A stretch of 16,403 nucleotides of DNA from Actinomycetota bacterium (GTDB lineage: Bacteria; Actinomycetota; Thermoleophilia; Solirubrobacterales; Thermoleophilaceae), in the NCBI GenBank assembly GCA_005885165.1, contig VAXR01000090.1, positions 1 to 16,403 on the forward strand, given 5' to 3'. A program made the position numbers and the translations under genes. Below the pieces are notes generated by a model, which was not told the origin of the DNA, searched no databases, and saw nothing but the letters and a program-made list of their open reading frames with translations. Positions 1 through 7,936 of the stretch are shown here, one piece after another (the first letter of the stretch is position 1; every line of letters starts with the position of its first letter).

Positions 1-1
1 G

Positions 2-88
2 CTAGAGCACCGGGAGCCGAGGCCCGAGCAGTCGACCCAAGCGACGGAGGCCGAGCCGTCGGCCGACCCGCCGGTGCCGGTGCCGTGA
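2..88 (+). CDS. C-terminal tail of an upstream gene (partial)
   Basis: An open frame enters from the left edge and stops at TGA 86-88. It encodes a 28-residue tail rich in Pro, Glu and Ala that ends in PPVPVP. Its stop overlaps the GTG start of the monooxygenase as GTGA, a translational-coupling arrangement common in actinobacterial operons. There is no Shine-Dalgarno sequence near that GTG, which fits re-initiation after this gene. The tail looks like a disordered C-terminus and says nothing about function. The stretch is short, so the frame could be open by chance. Confidence 0.45.
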   Translation, partial: LEHREPRPEQSTQATEAEPSADPPVPVP

Positions 89-1623
89 CGGCCGCGACCG
101 CTGGGCAGCGCGAGCTGCGCGCCGCGATCGTGGGCGGCGGCTTCGCCGGCGTTGGCGCCGCGATCAAACTGCGCGAGGCAGGCATCGAGGACTTCGTGCT
201 GCTCGAGAAGGCTGACCGCCTCGGCGGCACCTGGCGTGACAACACCTATCCCGGCTGCGGGTGCGACGTCCCGTCGACGCTCTACTCGTACTCGTTCGCT
301 CCGAACCCGGAGTGGAGCCGCGTGTTCGCGCGGCGCGCCGAGATCCAGGACTACCTCGAGGACACCGCGGAGCGCTACGGCGTGCCGCAGCACGTGCGAA
401 CCGGCACCGAGCTGCTCGAGGCGAGCTGGGACGACGCCGGCCTGCGCTGGATCCTCGATACGACCACGGGCCGCTACACGGCCAACGCGCTGATCGTCGG
501 CGCCGGCCCGCTGCACGAGCCGATCGTCCCCGACCTCCCGGGTCTCGAAAGCTTCCGCGGCAAGGTCTTCCATTCCGGCCGCTGGGACCACTCGCACGAC
601 CTCACCGGGAAGCGCGTGGCGGTCGTCGGCACCGGCGCGTCCGCGGTGCAGTTCGTGCCGCACATCCGCCGCGAGGCCGCAAGCGTGCACGTGTTCCAGC
701 GCACCCCGGCGTGGGTCCTGCCGAAGTTCGACCCCAAGATCTCGGACCGGTGGAAGGCGGCGTTCCGCCGCTTCCCCCTCCTGCTGCGAGTAGCGCGCGC
801 CGCGATGTGGTGCTGGATGGAGGGGCTCACCGCCGCGGCCCACCACCCGCGGGCGGTGCGGCCGGCCGAGCTGTACGGCCTGCAGCACCTGCGCCGTGCG
901 GTCCCCGACCCCGAGCTCCGACGCGCGCTGACGCCGTCGTTCACACTCGGCTGCAAGCGGATCCTCCTCTCGAACAGCTTCTACCGCGCGCTGCGCAAGC
1001 CCAACGTCGAGCTTGTGCCGTCCGCCGTGAGCGAGGTCCGAAGCGGCTCGGTCGTGACCGCCAACGGCGTCGAGCGCGAGGTGGACACGATCATCTTCGG
1101 GACGGGGTTCCACATCACCGACCTGCCGATCGCCGACCGGATCCGCGGCCGCACCGGGCGCTCGCTGGCCGAGACGTGGAACGGGAGCCCCGAGGCCTAC
1201 AAGGGGACGACCGTGGCGGGCTTCCCGAACGCGTTCATGCTCTTCGGGCCGAACATCGGGGTGATCTCGGCGTTCGCGCTGATCGAGGCGCAGGTGAAGT
1301 ACGTGGTCGATGCCCTGCGGATGATGGACGAGCGCGAGCTCGCGACCGTCGAGGTGCGCCGCGAGGTCCAGGCGGCGTTCAACGAGAGGGTCCAGCGGTC
1401 GCTGCAGGGAACGGTCTGGAACGCCGGCGGCTGCCAGAGCTACTACCTCGACGCGAACGGGCGCAACAGCACCGTGTGGCCGTGGTCGGTGATGCGCCTT
1501 CGGTGGGCGCTGCGCCGGTTCGACCCCGACGGGTATCTGACCGAGAAGGCGCCAATGCCGGCGCTGCCGCCGGCGGTGAACGGTTCGCGCGAAGACGCCC
1601 GAGCGGCTTCGGTGGTCAGTTGA
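85..1623 (+). CDS. Flavin-containing / Baeyer-Villiger-type monooxygenase
   Basis: This is a 512-residue cytoplasmic flavoprotein of the family that uses FAD, NADPH and O2 to insert oxygen next to ketones or to oxidise heteroatoms. An N-terminal FAD-binding Rossmann motif GGGFAG lies at residues 17-22. The Baeyer-Villiger fingerprint FxGxxxHxxxW(P/D) is met exactly at residues 157-168 (F157, G159, H163, W167, D168). A second, NADPH-binding motif GTGASA follows at 182-187. An ATG-like FGTGF motif sits at 338-342, and the conserved GCKRILLS and NGRNSTVWPW stretches occur further on. Length is normal for the family. The GTG start overlaps the stop of the preceding gene. The substrate cannot be read from sequence; steroids, cyclic ketones and aryl ketones are all possible for relatives. 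A hairpin directly follows the stop codon. Confidence 0.93.
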   Translation: MTAATAGQRELRAAIVGGGFAGVGAAIKLREAGIEDFVLLEKADRLGGTWRDNTYPGCGCDVPSTLYSYSFAPNPEWSRVFARRAEIQDYLEDTAERYGVPQHVRTGTELLEASWDDAGLRWILDTTTGRYTANALIVGAGPLHEPIVPDLPGLESFRGKVFHSGRWDHSHDLTGKRVAVVGTGASAVQFVPHIRREAASVHVFQRTPAWVLPKFDPKISDRWKAAFRRFPLLLRVARAAMWCWMEGLTAAAHHPRAVRPAELYGLQHLRRAVPDPELRRALTPSFTLGCKRILLSNSFYRALRKPNVELVPSAVSEVRSGSVVTANGVEREVDTIIFGTGFHITDLPIADRIRGRTGRSLAETWNGSPEAYKGTTVAGFPNAFMLFGPNIGVISAFALIEAQVKYVVDALRMMDERELATVEVRREVQAAFNERVQRSLQGTVWNAGGCQSYYLDANGRNSTVWPWSVMRLRWALRRFDPDGYLTEKAPMPALPPAVNGSREDARAASVVS

Positions 1624-1639
1624 GGCCCCGATGGGGGCC
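1624..1639 (+). terminator. Stop-abutting hairpin, possible terminator
   Basis: GGCCCC (1624-1629), loop GATG and GGGGCC (1634-1639) form a perfect 6-bp GC stem that starts at the base after the TGA. No U-tract follows, so termination is a guess. GC-rich actinobacterial terminators often lack the U-tract. Confidence 0.35.
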
Positions 1640-1717
1640 CGAAGTGACCAGGCGCCGTCGGCCCCGAACTGACGCGAACTCGGGCGCTGATCGGTAGCTT
1701 CACCGCCCATCAAGCGC

Positions 1718-1723
1718 AGGTGG
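1718..1723 (+). promoter_or_regulatory. Ribosome binding site supporting a TTG start
   Basis: AGGTGG lies 3 bases before TTG 1727. The spacing is tight, but this is the only purine-rich site available, and no ATG or GTG occurs in frame between the TGA at 1688 and this TTG. Confidence 0.4.
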
Positions 1724-1726
1724 GGG

Positions 1727-4700
1727 TTGTTAGGTGTTGCGGTGGCCGTGAGCTTGCTGGCCGCCCCCGCCGCGCACGCAGACGGGCAGGTCCGGGCTGG
1801 CGCAGCGGTGATCGACGGCACCTACCGCGTGGGCAACTCGGCGGGTCAGTACGCGTCGACGCGCGACCAGGGCTACGGCGACGTCGACCCACACGCCCAG
1901 CAGATCAAGAACCAGGCCTCGTACGGCGTGCAGGCGCGCGAGTCGGTGCGGGCGATCGTCGTGCGCGGGGGCGACGGCCACTACATCGCGCTCCTGAGCG
2001 ACGACCACTACATCCCGCAGGACGCCCTGTGGCGCCGCACCGCGCAGCTGCTCACGGCCGACACCCACGGCCTGATCAACGAGAAGAACCTGACGATGGC
2101 GGTCACGCACAACCACTCGTCGCCGTCGTACTCCTCGTTCGACTGGGGCGTCTGGACGTTCCAGGACGTCTTCGACTTCCGCTTCTTCGACTACTACGCG
2201 CACCAGAACGCCGCGGCCGTCGAGAAGGCGCTCCACAACATGCACGACGTCCGCGTGAGCGCCACGGTCAGCCACTTCGACGCCTTCCAGAAGAACCCAA
2301 TGGGGCCGACCTGGGCCGACGACGGCAGCCCGGGTGGGTTCCCGCGGCCGTACACCGACCACGACCTGTCGGTCGTCTACTTCGACAACGTCGACAACCC
2401 GCGGCATCCGAAGGTGCTCGCCACGCTCGTGAACATCGGCCAGCACCCCGAGATGCTGATGGGCTACGACCTGATCTCGGGCGAGTGGCCGGCCGAGACC
2501 GAGCGGCTCGTGGACCGCACCGTCGGCGGCGTCACGATGATCACGCAGAACTCGGTCGGGAGCAGCGAGGTGGAGGAGGACCGCTGGCACCCGGTCCACC
2601 ACCGCGAGATCTTCGACCACGCGCAGTACAACCAGATGGAGTGGGGCGCGCGCCAGCTCGCGAGCGCGGTGATCGGGGACGTCGGCGACATCCGCCGGCA
2701 GCGGCCGAACCCGGACACGCGCCCGACACCCTACGGAGGGACCTCGTACCACGACCGCTTCGTGCCGTGGATGTCGCGCTTCCCGGTCGCGATGGACAAC
2801 CGCTGGTTCCCGGGCCCGATCTCGCACCCCTACCCCGGTGTCTCCTCATGCCGCACGGACCCCGCCTTCCAGGGCGACCCGCGCCTGCCGGTCGTCGGCC
2901 TGCCCAACTGCGTGGACATGCCGTGGGGCACCTCGCTCTCGCCGGTCACCACGCTGGGCGGGATGTCCCCGGGCGTCTCCACGGACACCTTCGAGGCGCT
3001 CGGCATCCCCATCCCCGAGAACTACTCGGCGCCGTCGACGATCGGCCTCGAGGACACCGTCGGCGTGCACATGCAGGCGTTCCGCCTCGGCGGCATCCTC
3101 TTCACGGTCTGCTCGTGCGAGCAGTGGGTCGAGCAGTCCTACAACGTGAAGACCCGCACCGACCGGGTCTCCGGCAACGAGTACCTGGGCTACGACGCGA
3201 CGTCCCCGAACGCCGACCCGAGCGAGAAATGCACCCGCAACGGCGACGGCACGTACAAGGACGACGGCTCGGGCACCGGCACGTGGACGTGCTCGCTCGC
3301 CGACCTGCCCGCGCCGGCGGTCACGCACAAGTTCCCCGACAAGCTGATCGAGCACATGCGCGCGCAGGTGTTGAACGACGCGACGCGCTGGGACGACCCG
3401 ACCTGCAACAGGCTCGGCTGCGGCGCGCAGGCCGAGTCGGAGCCGACCGACCTGACCAAGGTCTTCGGCAACTACACCCACGACGACACGACCGTGCGCG
3501 GCGGCCAGGACCAGGGCTCGAACGCGAGCAAGTACGGCTACAAGCTGACGGTGACGATCGCGATGGCCAACGACTACAACGGCTACATCGCGTCGTACCG
3601 CGAGTACATGGACCGCGACCACTACCGCAAGGCGCTCACGGGCTGGGGCCCGCACTCGAGCGACTACTACGCAACGCGGCTCACGCAGATGGGCGAGGCG
3701 CTGAACGGCGACTCCACGGCCGGGCGCACGATCGAGGGGCAGACCGACCCCGGCAAGGCGGATCCGGCGTGGGCGCCGATGGTGGGCAAGGAGGTCATCG
3801 ACCAGAACCACGAGGAGGCGAAGGTGAAGGCCGTCGGCGAGGCTGCCTCCCAGGGCGTCAAGGCGTACGCGCTCACGCTCCCGTCCGACGGCGGTACCGC
3901 CTCGGAGCTCGTGCAGCCGAAGTCGATCCAGCGCTTCGACGCCGCCACCTTCACGTGGGACGGCGGCAACAACTACACCGACAACCCGACCGTGAGGGTC
4001 GAGCGCAAGGTGGGCCGCTTCTGGGTCAAGTTCGCCGACCAGAGCGGCGAGATCCCGGTCACGCTCCAGTACCCGGCGTCCTCGCAGGGCACCTACGACC
4101 CGGCCGCGATCGCCAATGGGATGGCCGGCTACCGCGCCGGCGGCCAGGTCTGGAAGTGGACAGGGGCCTTCGAGGCGTTCGTCTCGCGCTTCCCGCTGGT
4201 CGACCCCCAGGGCCACCGGTACACGGCCACCCCCACGGGCACCTACCGCTTCGTGGTGCACGGCGTCTGGCGCAAGGGCAACGCGGACGTGCCGTACACG
4301 CGCGTCTCGAACTCGTTCCGCGTGAAGCCGTGGAAGGGGATCACGGTCAATTCCGCCGGTGTCGACGGGGTGGGTCACGTGATCTTCGCGGCGGGGCCGT
4401 CGCACGAGATCAAGGAGCAGACCGTGCGCCGCACCGCGCGCCCGCCGTTCCTGCCCGGCGACGCCCCGGTCACGTTCAAGATCGGCCCGGTCGACTTCCC
4501 CGACACCGTGGCGAACCAGAAGGCGACGGGCGCGCGCTTCCTGAACGACCTGCGCGGCTACTCGGGCACCGGCATGGACAACGTCGAGCACTACTGCCTC
4601 GACTGCACCTTCCGGCCCTGGCTCGACGCGACCGACTCCCTGACCGCCACCGTCCTGGTCACGAACGCGCGCGGCAAGACGAACGCGGACTACGTGAAGC

Positions 4701-4819
4701 CTGATTCGAACGGGCGCTTCCACTCGCACGTGACGGTGCGGCCGGGCGACACCGCGAGGATCACGATCGACGACGCGTGGGGTGACGCCACCGCCGCACC
4801 GGTGACGGTTCTCCGCTGA
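1727..4819 (+). CDS. Secreted neutral/alkaline ceramidase-like hydrolase, large
   Basis: This is a 1030-residue exported protein. Residues 1-19 form a signal peptide with a short hydrophobic core ending AAHADG. The next ~330 residues resemble the N-terminal domain of neutral/alkaline non-lysosomal ceramidases, secreted zinc amidases that cleave N-acyl chains from sphingolipids. T127-H-N-H130-S-S-P matches the family's THTHSGP metal-binding stretch, NIGQH240PEML corresponds to the second histidine region (N-W/F-x-x-H), and QNSVGSSEVE resembles the loop carrying the nucleophilic serine. The remainder, including several Cys-containing loops and a C-terminal beta-sandwich region ending TVRPGDTARITIDD, makes it clearly longer than the usual 650-780 residues. 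The TTG start is the only one in frame after the TGA at 1688, and AGGTGG at 1718-1723 can act as ribosome binding site. Substrate is unknown; lipid amide hydrolysis is inferred from fold only. Confidence 0.72.
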   Translation: MLGVAVAVSLLAAPAAHADGQVRAGAAVIDGTYRVGNSAGQYASTRDQGYGDVDPHAQQIKNQASYGVQARESVRAIVVRGGDGHYIALLSDDHYIPQDALWRRTAQLLTADTHGLINEKNLTMAVTHNHSSPSYSSFDWGVWTFQDVFDFRFFDYYAHQNAAAVEKALHNMHDVRVSATVSHFDAFQKNPMGPTWADDGSPGGFPRPYTDHDLSVVYFDNVDNPRHPKVLATLVNIGQHPEMLMGYDLISGEWPAETERLVDRTVGGVTMITQNSVGSSEVEEDRWHPVHHREIFDHAQYNQMEWGARQLASAVIGDVGDIRRQRPNPDTRPTPYGGTSYHDRFVPWMSRFPVAMDNRWFPGPISHPYPGVSSCRTDPAFQGDPRLPVVGLPNCVDMPWGTSLSPVTTLGGMSPGVSTDTFEALGIPIPENYSAPSTIGLEDTVGVHMQAFRLGGILFTVCSCEQWVEQSYNVKTRTDRVSGNEYLGYDATSPNADPSEKCTRNGDGTYKDDGSGTGTWTCSLADLPAPAVTHKFPDKLIEHMRAQVLNDATRWDDPTCNRLGCGAQAESEPTDLTKVFGNYTHDDTTVRGGQDQGSNASKYGYKLTVTIAMANDYNGYIASYREYMDRDHYRKALTGWGPHSSDYYATRLTQMGEALNGDSTAGRTIEGQTDPGKADPAWAPMVGKEVIDQNHEEAKVKAVGEAASQGVKAYALTLPSDGGTASELVQPKSIQRFDAATFTWDGGNNYTDNPTVRVERKVGRFWVKFADQSGEIPVTLQYPASSQGTYDPAAIANGMAGYRAGGQVWKWTGAFEAFVSRFPLVDPQGHRYTATPTGTYRFVVHGVWRKGNADVPYTRVSNSFRVKPWKGITVNSAGVDGVGHVIFAAGPSHEIKEQTVRRTARPPFLPGDAPVTFKIGPVDFPDTVANQKATGARFLNDLRGYSGTGMDNVEHYCLDCTFRPWLDATDSLTATVLVTNARGKTNADYVKPDSNGRFHSHVTVRPGDTARITIDDAWGDATAAPVTVLR

Positions 4820-4835
4820 GGCGCGCCGGCGCGCC
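4820..4835. terminator. Perfect 16-bp palindrome after the ceramidase-like gene
   Basis: GGCGCGCCGGCGCGCC is its own reverse complement and begins at the base after the TGA (4817-4819). As RNA it can fold as a GGCGCG/CGCGCC stem with a CCGG loop. It may end transcription before the cupredoxin gene. No U-tract is present, and a tandem duplication of GGCGCGCC is an equal explanation of its origin. Confidence 0.35.
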
Positions 4836-4876
4836 GGCTGGTGAACCTTTCACGCTTCCGTGCGTACCTCGGCACG

Positions 4877-5317
4877 ATGGGTACGCGCCGACTCCCGTTC
4901 CGAGCTTGGCTTGGAATTGCCGTGGCCGCGCTCGTAGCGGGTCTGATCGCGGTCGCTACTAGCTCGGCGCAGTACGGGCCCTACGGTCCGTATCCGAACT
5001 ACCCCACGTACAACCCCCCGCCGAGCTCTGGATCCCCGTCGAGCGGCAACACGTCCAAGAAGAAGAAGCATTCGGTGACGATCAAGGGCTCGTACGGCAG
5101 CTACGCCTTCAAGCCGCACAAGGTGACGATCAAGAAGGGCCAGTCGGTCACCTGGTCGTGGAACAGCGACGCGCCGCACAACGTCACCTTCGGCAAGAAG
5201 AAGCATTCGAAGACGGCGATGAAGGTGAAGAGCTACAAGCTGACCTTCAAGAAGAAGGGCACCTTCAGCTACATGTGCACCGTGCACGGCTTCACGGGGA
5301 AGGTCGTCGTCAAGTAG
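4877..5317 (+). CDS. Secreted cupredoxin (plastocyanin/amicyanin-like)
   Basis: This is a 146-residue exported copper-protein homologue. A signal sequence or signal anchor (residues ~9-31, ending SSAQYG) is followed by a Tyr/Pro/Ser linker (~33-57) and a single cupredoxin domain (~62-146). Candidate type-1 copper ligands are H101 in the loop DAPHN, C134 and H137 in YMCTVHGF. The residue aligned with the usual axial methionine (CTPHPFM in amicyanin-type sites) appears to be T140. The domain is very lysine-rich (KKKK, KKKHSK, KKKG). Such proteins carry electrons or bind copper outside the membrane. I prefer ATG 4877 because the signal peptide begins there; an in-frame GTG at 4841 would add 12 residues. 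It converges on the 5349-7757 gene with a 31-bp gap. Confidence 0.85.
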   Translation: MGTRRLPFRAWLGIAVAALVAGLIAVATSSAQYGPYGPYPNYPTYNPPPSSGSPSSGNTSKKKKHSVTIKGSYGSYAFKPHKVTIKKGQSVTWSWNSDAPHNVTFGKKKHSKTAMKVKSYKLTFKKKGTFSYMCTVHGFTGKVVVK

Positions 5318-5348
5318 GGACGCACCCGGGCCGGACGGGCGAGCGGGC

Positions 5349-7757
5349 TCAGAGGTGCGCTGCGCGCAGGTCGGCGCGGAGGCGCGCCGGGCTGCGGAGC
5401 TCAGCTGCCGTCGCGAGCGCCACGAAGCGGACGCGGCCACCGCTCACGACGTACACGTAGCGGGCGCCTCGGCGCAGGCTTCGTCCGACCCAAACGCCGC
5501 CGCCCAGCTGGATCGCCTGGCCGCCCAGGCCGCTTGCGGCGCTGCCCGGACCGATCCCGCCGGCCAGATCCCCGGGCGCGTTCGTCGCGATCAGCGCAAC
5601 GCGGCCGCGCGCGTTGAAGAGGGGGACGATCGCGCGATTACGGCCGGCGACGCAGTAGCGGTAGGAGCGGCCCGGCCGCGCGAACGGCTGGCCGGCCCGG
5701 TAGAGCGTGGCCGCGCGGCCGGCGCCCAGGCGGAACGCGTGCCCGAGGCCGGCGGCCGTGAAGTGCTGGCCGGTGCGGCTGCAGTGGGTGGCGGGCACGC
5801 CGTAAGCGCGCTCCCACATCTCGAGGAACGACTCCGCCCCGCGGAACATGTCGGTCAGCGTGGCCCGGCCGCCGCTCCTGCGCACCTGCTCGAGCCAGTC
5901 GGCGTACAGCCCGTAGTTGGCGAGGCCCTCCTTGTTGTAGTCGAACGTCCGCACGCCCCACTTCTCGCGGCTGAACTTCACGTGGCCGTCGAAGGACTTG
6001 AACGGGTACTTGATCAGCGGCGCGGTCGGCCCAGGCTGGTCTGCCAGGCCGTTCATGTCCGAACCCCAGCCGAAGCCGAAGGAGTACCGGCGCGTCCTGA
6101 CCGCCTTGTCCGCCTTCCACTTCCCGACGAACGCCGTCCCCGGGCCCACCGGCGGGTTGACGTACCCACCCGTCGCGTAGATCCGCTGGAACAGCTGCGG
6201 CGAGGAGCGCGCGGCGATCGCGATCGCAGCGTCGGCCGTCTTGCTGCTCATGTGGTCGCTCTGGATGATCATGTGCTGCTTGGCCATCTGCCGGATCAGG
6301 TAGGCGCCCAGGTTCGTGAGGCCGCGGACGTTGCAGTGCGGCGCCGGTGGATACACGGGCAGCGGGCTTCCGTGGAGCAGAGACGCGAGCGGCCCGTTGA
6401 TGAGGTCCGCCAGCACGCCGGTCGCCGGCGGAGGCGTGACCTGCTGCGCGTCCTGCACCCGCCCCGAGCAGTGGTGGATGGTCCAGAAGCTGCCGGTCTC
6501 GTCGCGGTTGCCGGCGTTCACGATCGTTCCGGTCTCGCCCGCGATCATCTTGGTGCCGCCGAACGCGTTGTCGAACTCGTGGACGGGGAAGAACGTGCGC
6601 ACGTCGAGGCGGCGGACCTCCTTCAGACCGGCGTCGACCTGCTTTTCGCCGCACTGCGGGACGTCGTACATCTCGCCGCAACCGAATAGCCGCGAGACCT
6701 CGATCCCCTCGACGACGGCCAGCTTGCCCTGGTTGATCACGCGCCGTGCCTGGAACGGGTCCTTCACGATCCGGAACCAGCCCCTGCCCGGACCGCCGGA
6801 CTGCGCGTCGATGTAGTCCTGGAGCGCGTGGAGGTCGCGGCTCTGGATGTGCACGCTCGACATGTCGTTGCACGGGTTGTGCTTCTTCGTCATGACCGAG
6901 CAGAGCGCCTCGTTGTCCACGAGGTCGGTCACGAAGACGCGCATGCCGGCCTTCCACGCGCGCTCGACCCCGGTGTAGTAGTCGCCCTCCTCGGCCAGCC
7001 GCGTCGGGCCTGGCCACTCGCGGAACGTCGGCCAGCCGTGCATGTCGCTCGGCCGCGTGGGCCCGCCGAAGTCGAGGAACGACTCGACCGCGCCGTTCGC
7101 GCCGACCTCGTAGGGAGAGCAATCGGCTGGAAGCGCGTAGGGAGCCCCAAACGGGTGCCACGGCCGCCCGCAGTGCCAGTCTCCGCCCAAGAGCTCGAAC
7201 GCCGTGATGTGGGCGTGGCCCTCCATCGTCCCCCGCACCGTCGAGCCGGGGCTCGCGCCCGTGAACGGCCTGCCGCTCGCGTCGACCTCCGCCTCGGGAT
7301 ATTTCGCGCATCGCGTTGCCTCGACGAATGTCACAGGCCGCTTGGCCTTGGTGGCGATGTTGGTGAGCGTGAATCCGCGGCGAGCCGTGCCGCCGACTCG
7401 CCACTCGCTCGCCCGGCTCGGCGTGCTCGCGGTCCCGATCTTCCCGCCGCCCTGGTCCGTGACGTACTGCTTGTGGCGTCCGTACAGGAGGTAGACCGCG
7501 AGCGCCGCGGGCTGCATCCGGAACGGGCCGGCCTTCGGCGCGATCGGGTGCGCGCGCCCGGCGCCGGAGTAGATCACGTAGCAGCCGTGTACGAGCGAAT
7601 AGCGGGTCGGCGTGACGCCGTGCGTCCGGCTCGAGCCGTCAACCGCGCTCGACGCGGCGGCGCCGGCCGCGGCGAGCACCGCCGCGAGGACGATCACGGC
7701 GCGGAGGCTGCGCCCGTGCGTCAGCCACGTCAGCCCCGTGACCGGCGATGGCGCCAT
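5349..7757 (-). CDS. Exported metal-dependent hydrolase, M19 dipeptidase-like
   Basis: This is an 802-residue protein with an N-terminal signal sequence (hydrophobic core ~19-37). The central ~400 residues resemble the TIM-barrel metallohydrolases of the M19 (membrane/renal dipeptidase) type. H181-A-H183 stands where these enzymes have HxD, VVE350G matches the bridging-glutamate strand, H502 in SDHMSSKTADAAI matches the IDxSHxSxxTxxDA histidine motif, and GSD567MNG matches the GSDFDG motif. The expected SHS histidine just after the H502 segment is not visible; YATGGYV (~526-532) is there instead. Extra N-terminal (~40-170) and C-terminal (~640-802) regions make it about twice the usual M19 length. 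No Shine-Dalgarno sequence precedes the ATG, while a -10 box 6 bases upstream suggests leaderless transcription. Annotation as peptidase versus another amidohydrolase remains open. Confidence 0.75.
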   Translation of the reverse strand: MAPSPVTGLTWLTHGRSLRAVIVLAAVLAAAGAAASSAVDGSSRTHGVTPTRYSLVHGCYVIYSGAGRAHPIAPKAGPFRMQPAALAVYLLYGRHKQYVTDQGGGKIGTASTPSRASEWRVGGTARRGFTLTNIATKAKRPVTFVEATRCAKYPEAEVDASGRPFTGASPGSTVRGTMEGHAHITAFELLGGDWHCGRPWHPFGAPYALPADCSPYEVGANGAVESFLDFGGPTRPSDMHGWPTFREWPGPTRLAEEGDYYTGVERAWKAGMRVFVTDLVDNEALCSVMTKKHNPCNDMSSVHIQSRDLHALQDYIDAQSGGPGRGWFRIVKDPFQARRVINQGKLAVVEGIEVSRLFGCGEMYDVPQCGEKQVDAGLKEVRRLDVRTFFPVHEFDNAFGGTKMIAGETGTIVNAGNRDETGSFWTIHHCSGRVQDAQQVTPPPATGVLADLINGPLASLLHGSPLPVYPPAPHCNVRGLTNLGAYLIRQMAKQHMIIQSDHMSSKTADAAIAIAARSSPQLFQRIYATGGYVNPPVGPGTAFVGKWKADKAVRTRRYSFGFGWGSDMNGLADQPGPTAPLIKYPFKSFDGHVKFSREKWGVRTFDYNKEGLANYGLYADWLEQVRRSGGRATLTDMFRGAESFLEMWERAYGVPATHCSRTGQHFTAAGLGHAFRLGAGRAATLYRAGQPFARPGRSYRYCVAGRNRAIVPLFNARGRVALIATNAPGDLAGGIGPGSAASGLGGQAIQLGGGVWVGRSLRRGARYVYVVSGGRVRFVALATAAELRSPARLRADLRAAHL

Positions 7758-7763
7758 GCCGGA

Positions 7764-7793
7764 AAGCTACCAGCTAAGTGACCCACGGGTCAC
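7764..7793 (-). promoter_or_regulatory. Leaderless promoter of the M19-like gene
   Basis: On the minus strand, GTGACC (7793-7788; 4 of 6 match to TTGACA) is followed by an 18-base spacer and TAGCTT (7769-7764), a good TANNNT -10 box. Six bases later comes the ATG at 7757, so the expected transcription start coincides with the start codon. That explains the missing Shine-Dalgarno sequence. Confidence 0.5.
7778..7793. promoter_or_regulatory. Operator-like perfect inverted repeat
   Basis: GTGACCC-AC-GGGTCAC is a perfect 7-bp inverted repeat with a 2-base centre. It covers the proposed -35 element and half of the spacer of the minus-strand promoter, the usual place for a repressor to block polymerase. 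It lies about 145 bp from the start of the divergent gene at 7937, so control of both genes is possible. The binding protein is unknown. Confidence 0.5.
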
Positions 7794-7898
7794 ATCAGCG
7801 GCGATCGCCTGCTCTGCCTCCTCGGCGATCAGGAACGCCGGCGGCTAGTAGCGGCTGCTGACGAGGAGGCGGCGGGCGACGATGGCCGGCGACTCTAC

Positions 7899-7930
7899 TT
7901 GGCGCGCGGGGGCCCGCTCGGCAGTAGGGT
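7899..7930 (+). promoter_or_regulatory. Possible promoter of the 7937 gene
   Basis: TTGGCG at 7899-7904 and TAGGGT at 7925-7930 are separated by 20 bases, longer than ideal. TAGGGT ends 6 bases before GTG 7937, which would give a leaderless transcript. The overlapping AGGGTGAG (7926-7933) could equally be a ribosome binding site of a longer transcript. Confidence 0.25.
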
Positions 7931-7936
7931 GAGCAC

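Noticed and set aside
1720..4704. Overlapping plus-strand frame starting with GTG 1720
   Set aside because: It is a +1 shadow of the 1727 gene: Arg/Pro/Gly-rich, no signal peptide, no recognisable domain.
2846..4729. Long minus-strand open frame opposite the ceramidase-like gene
   Set aside because: The translation is Val/Arg/Ala-rich low complexity with no motif, as expected for a mirror frame in GC-rich DNA. The plus-strand frame has a signal peptide and family motifs.
5318..5348. Bidirectional terminator between the convergent cupredoxin and M19-like genes
   Set aside because: Only a 4-bp CCCG/CGGG stem can be drawn, no better than chance in this base composition.
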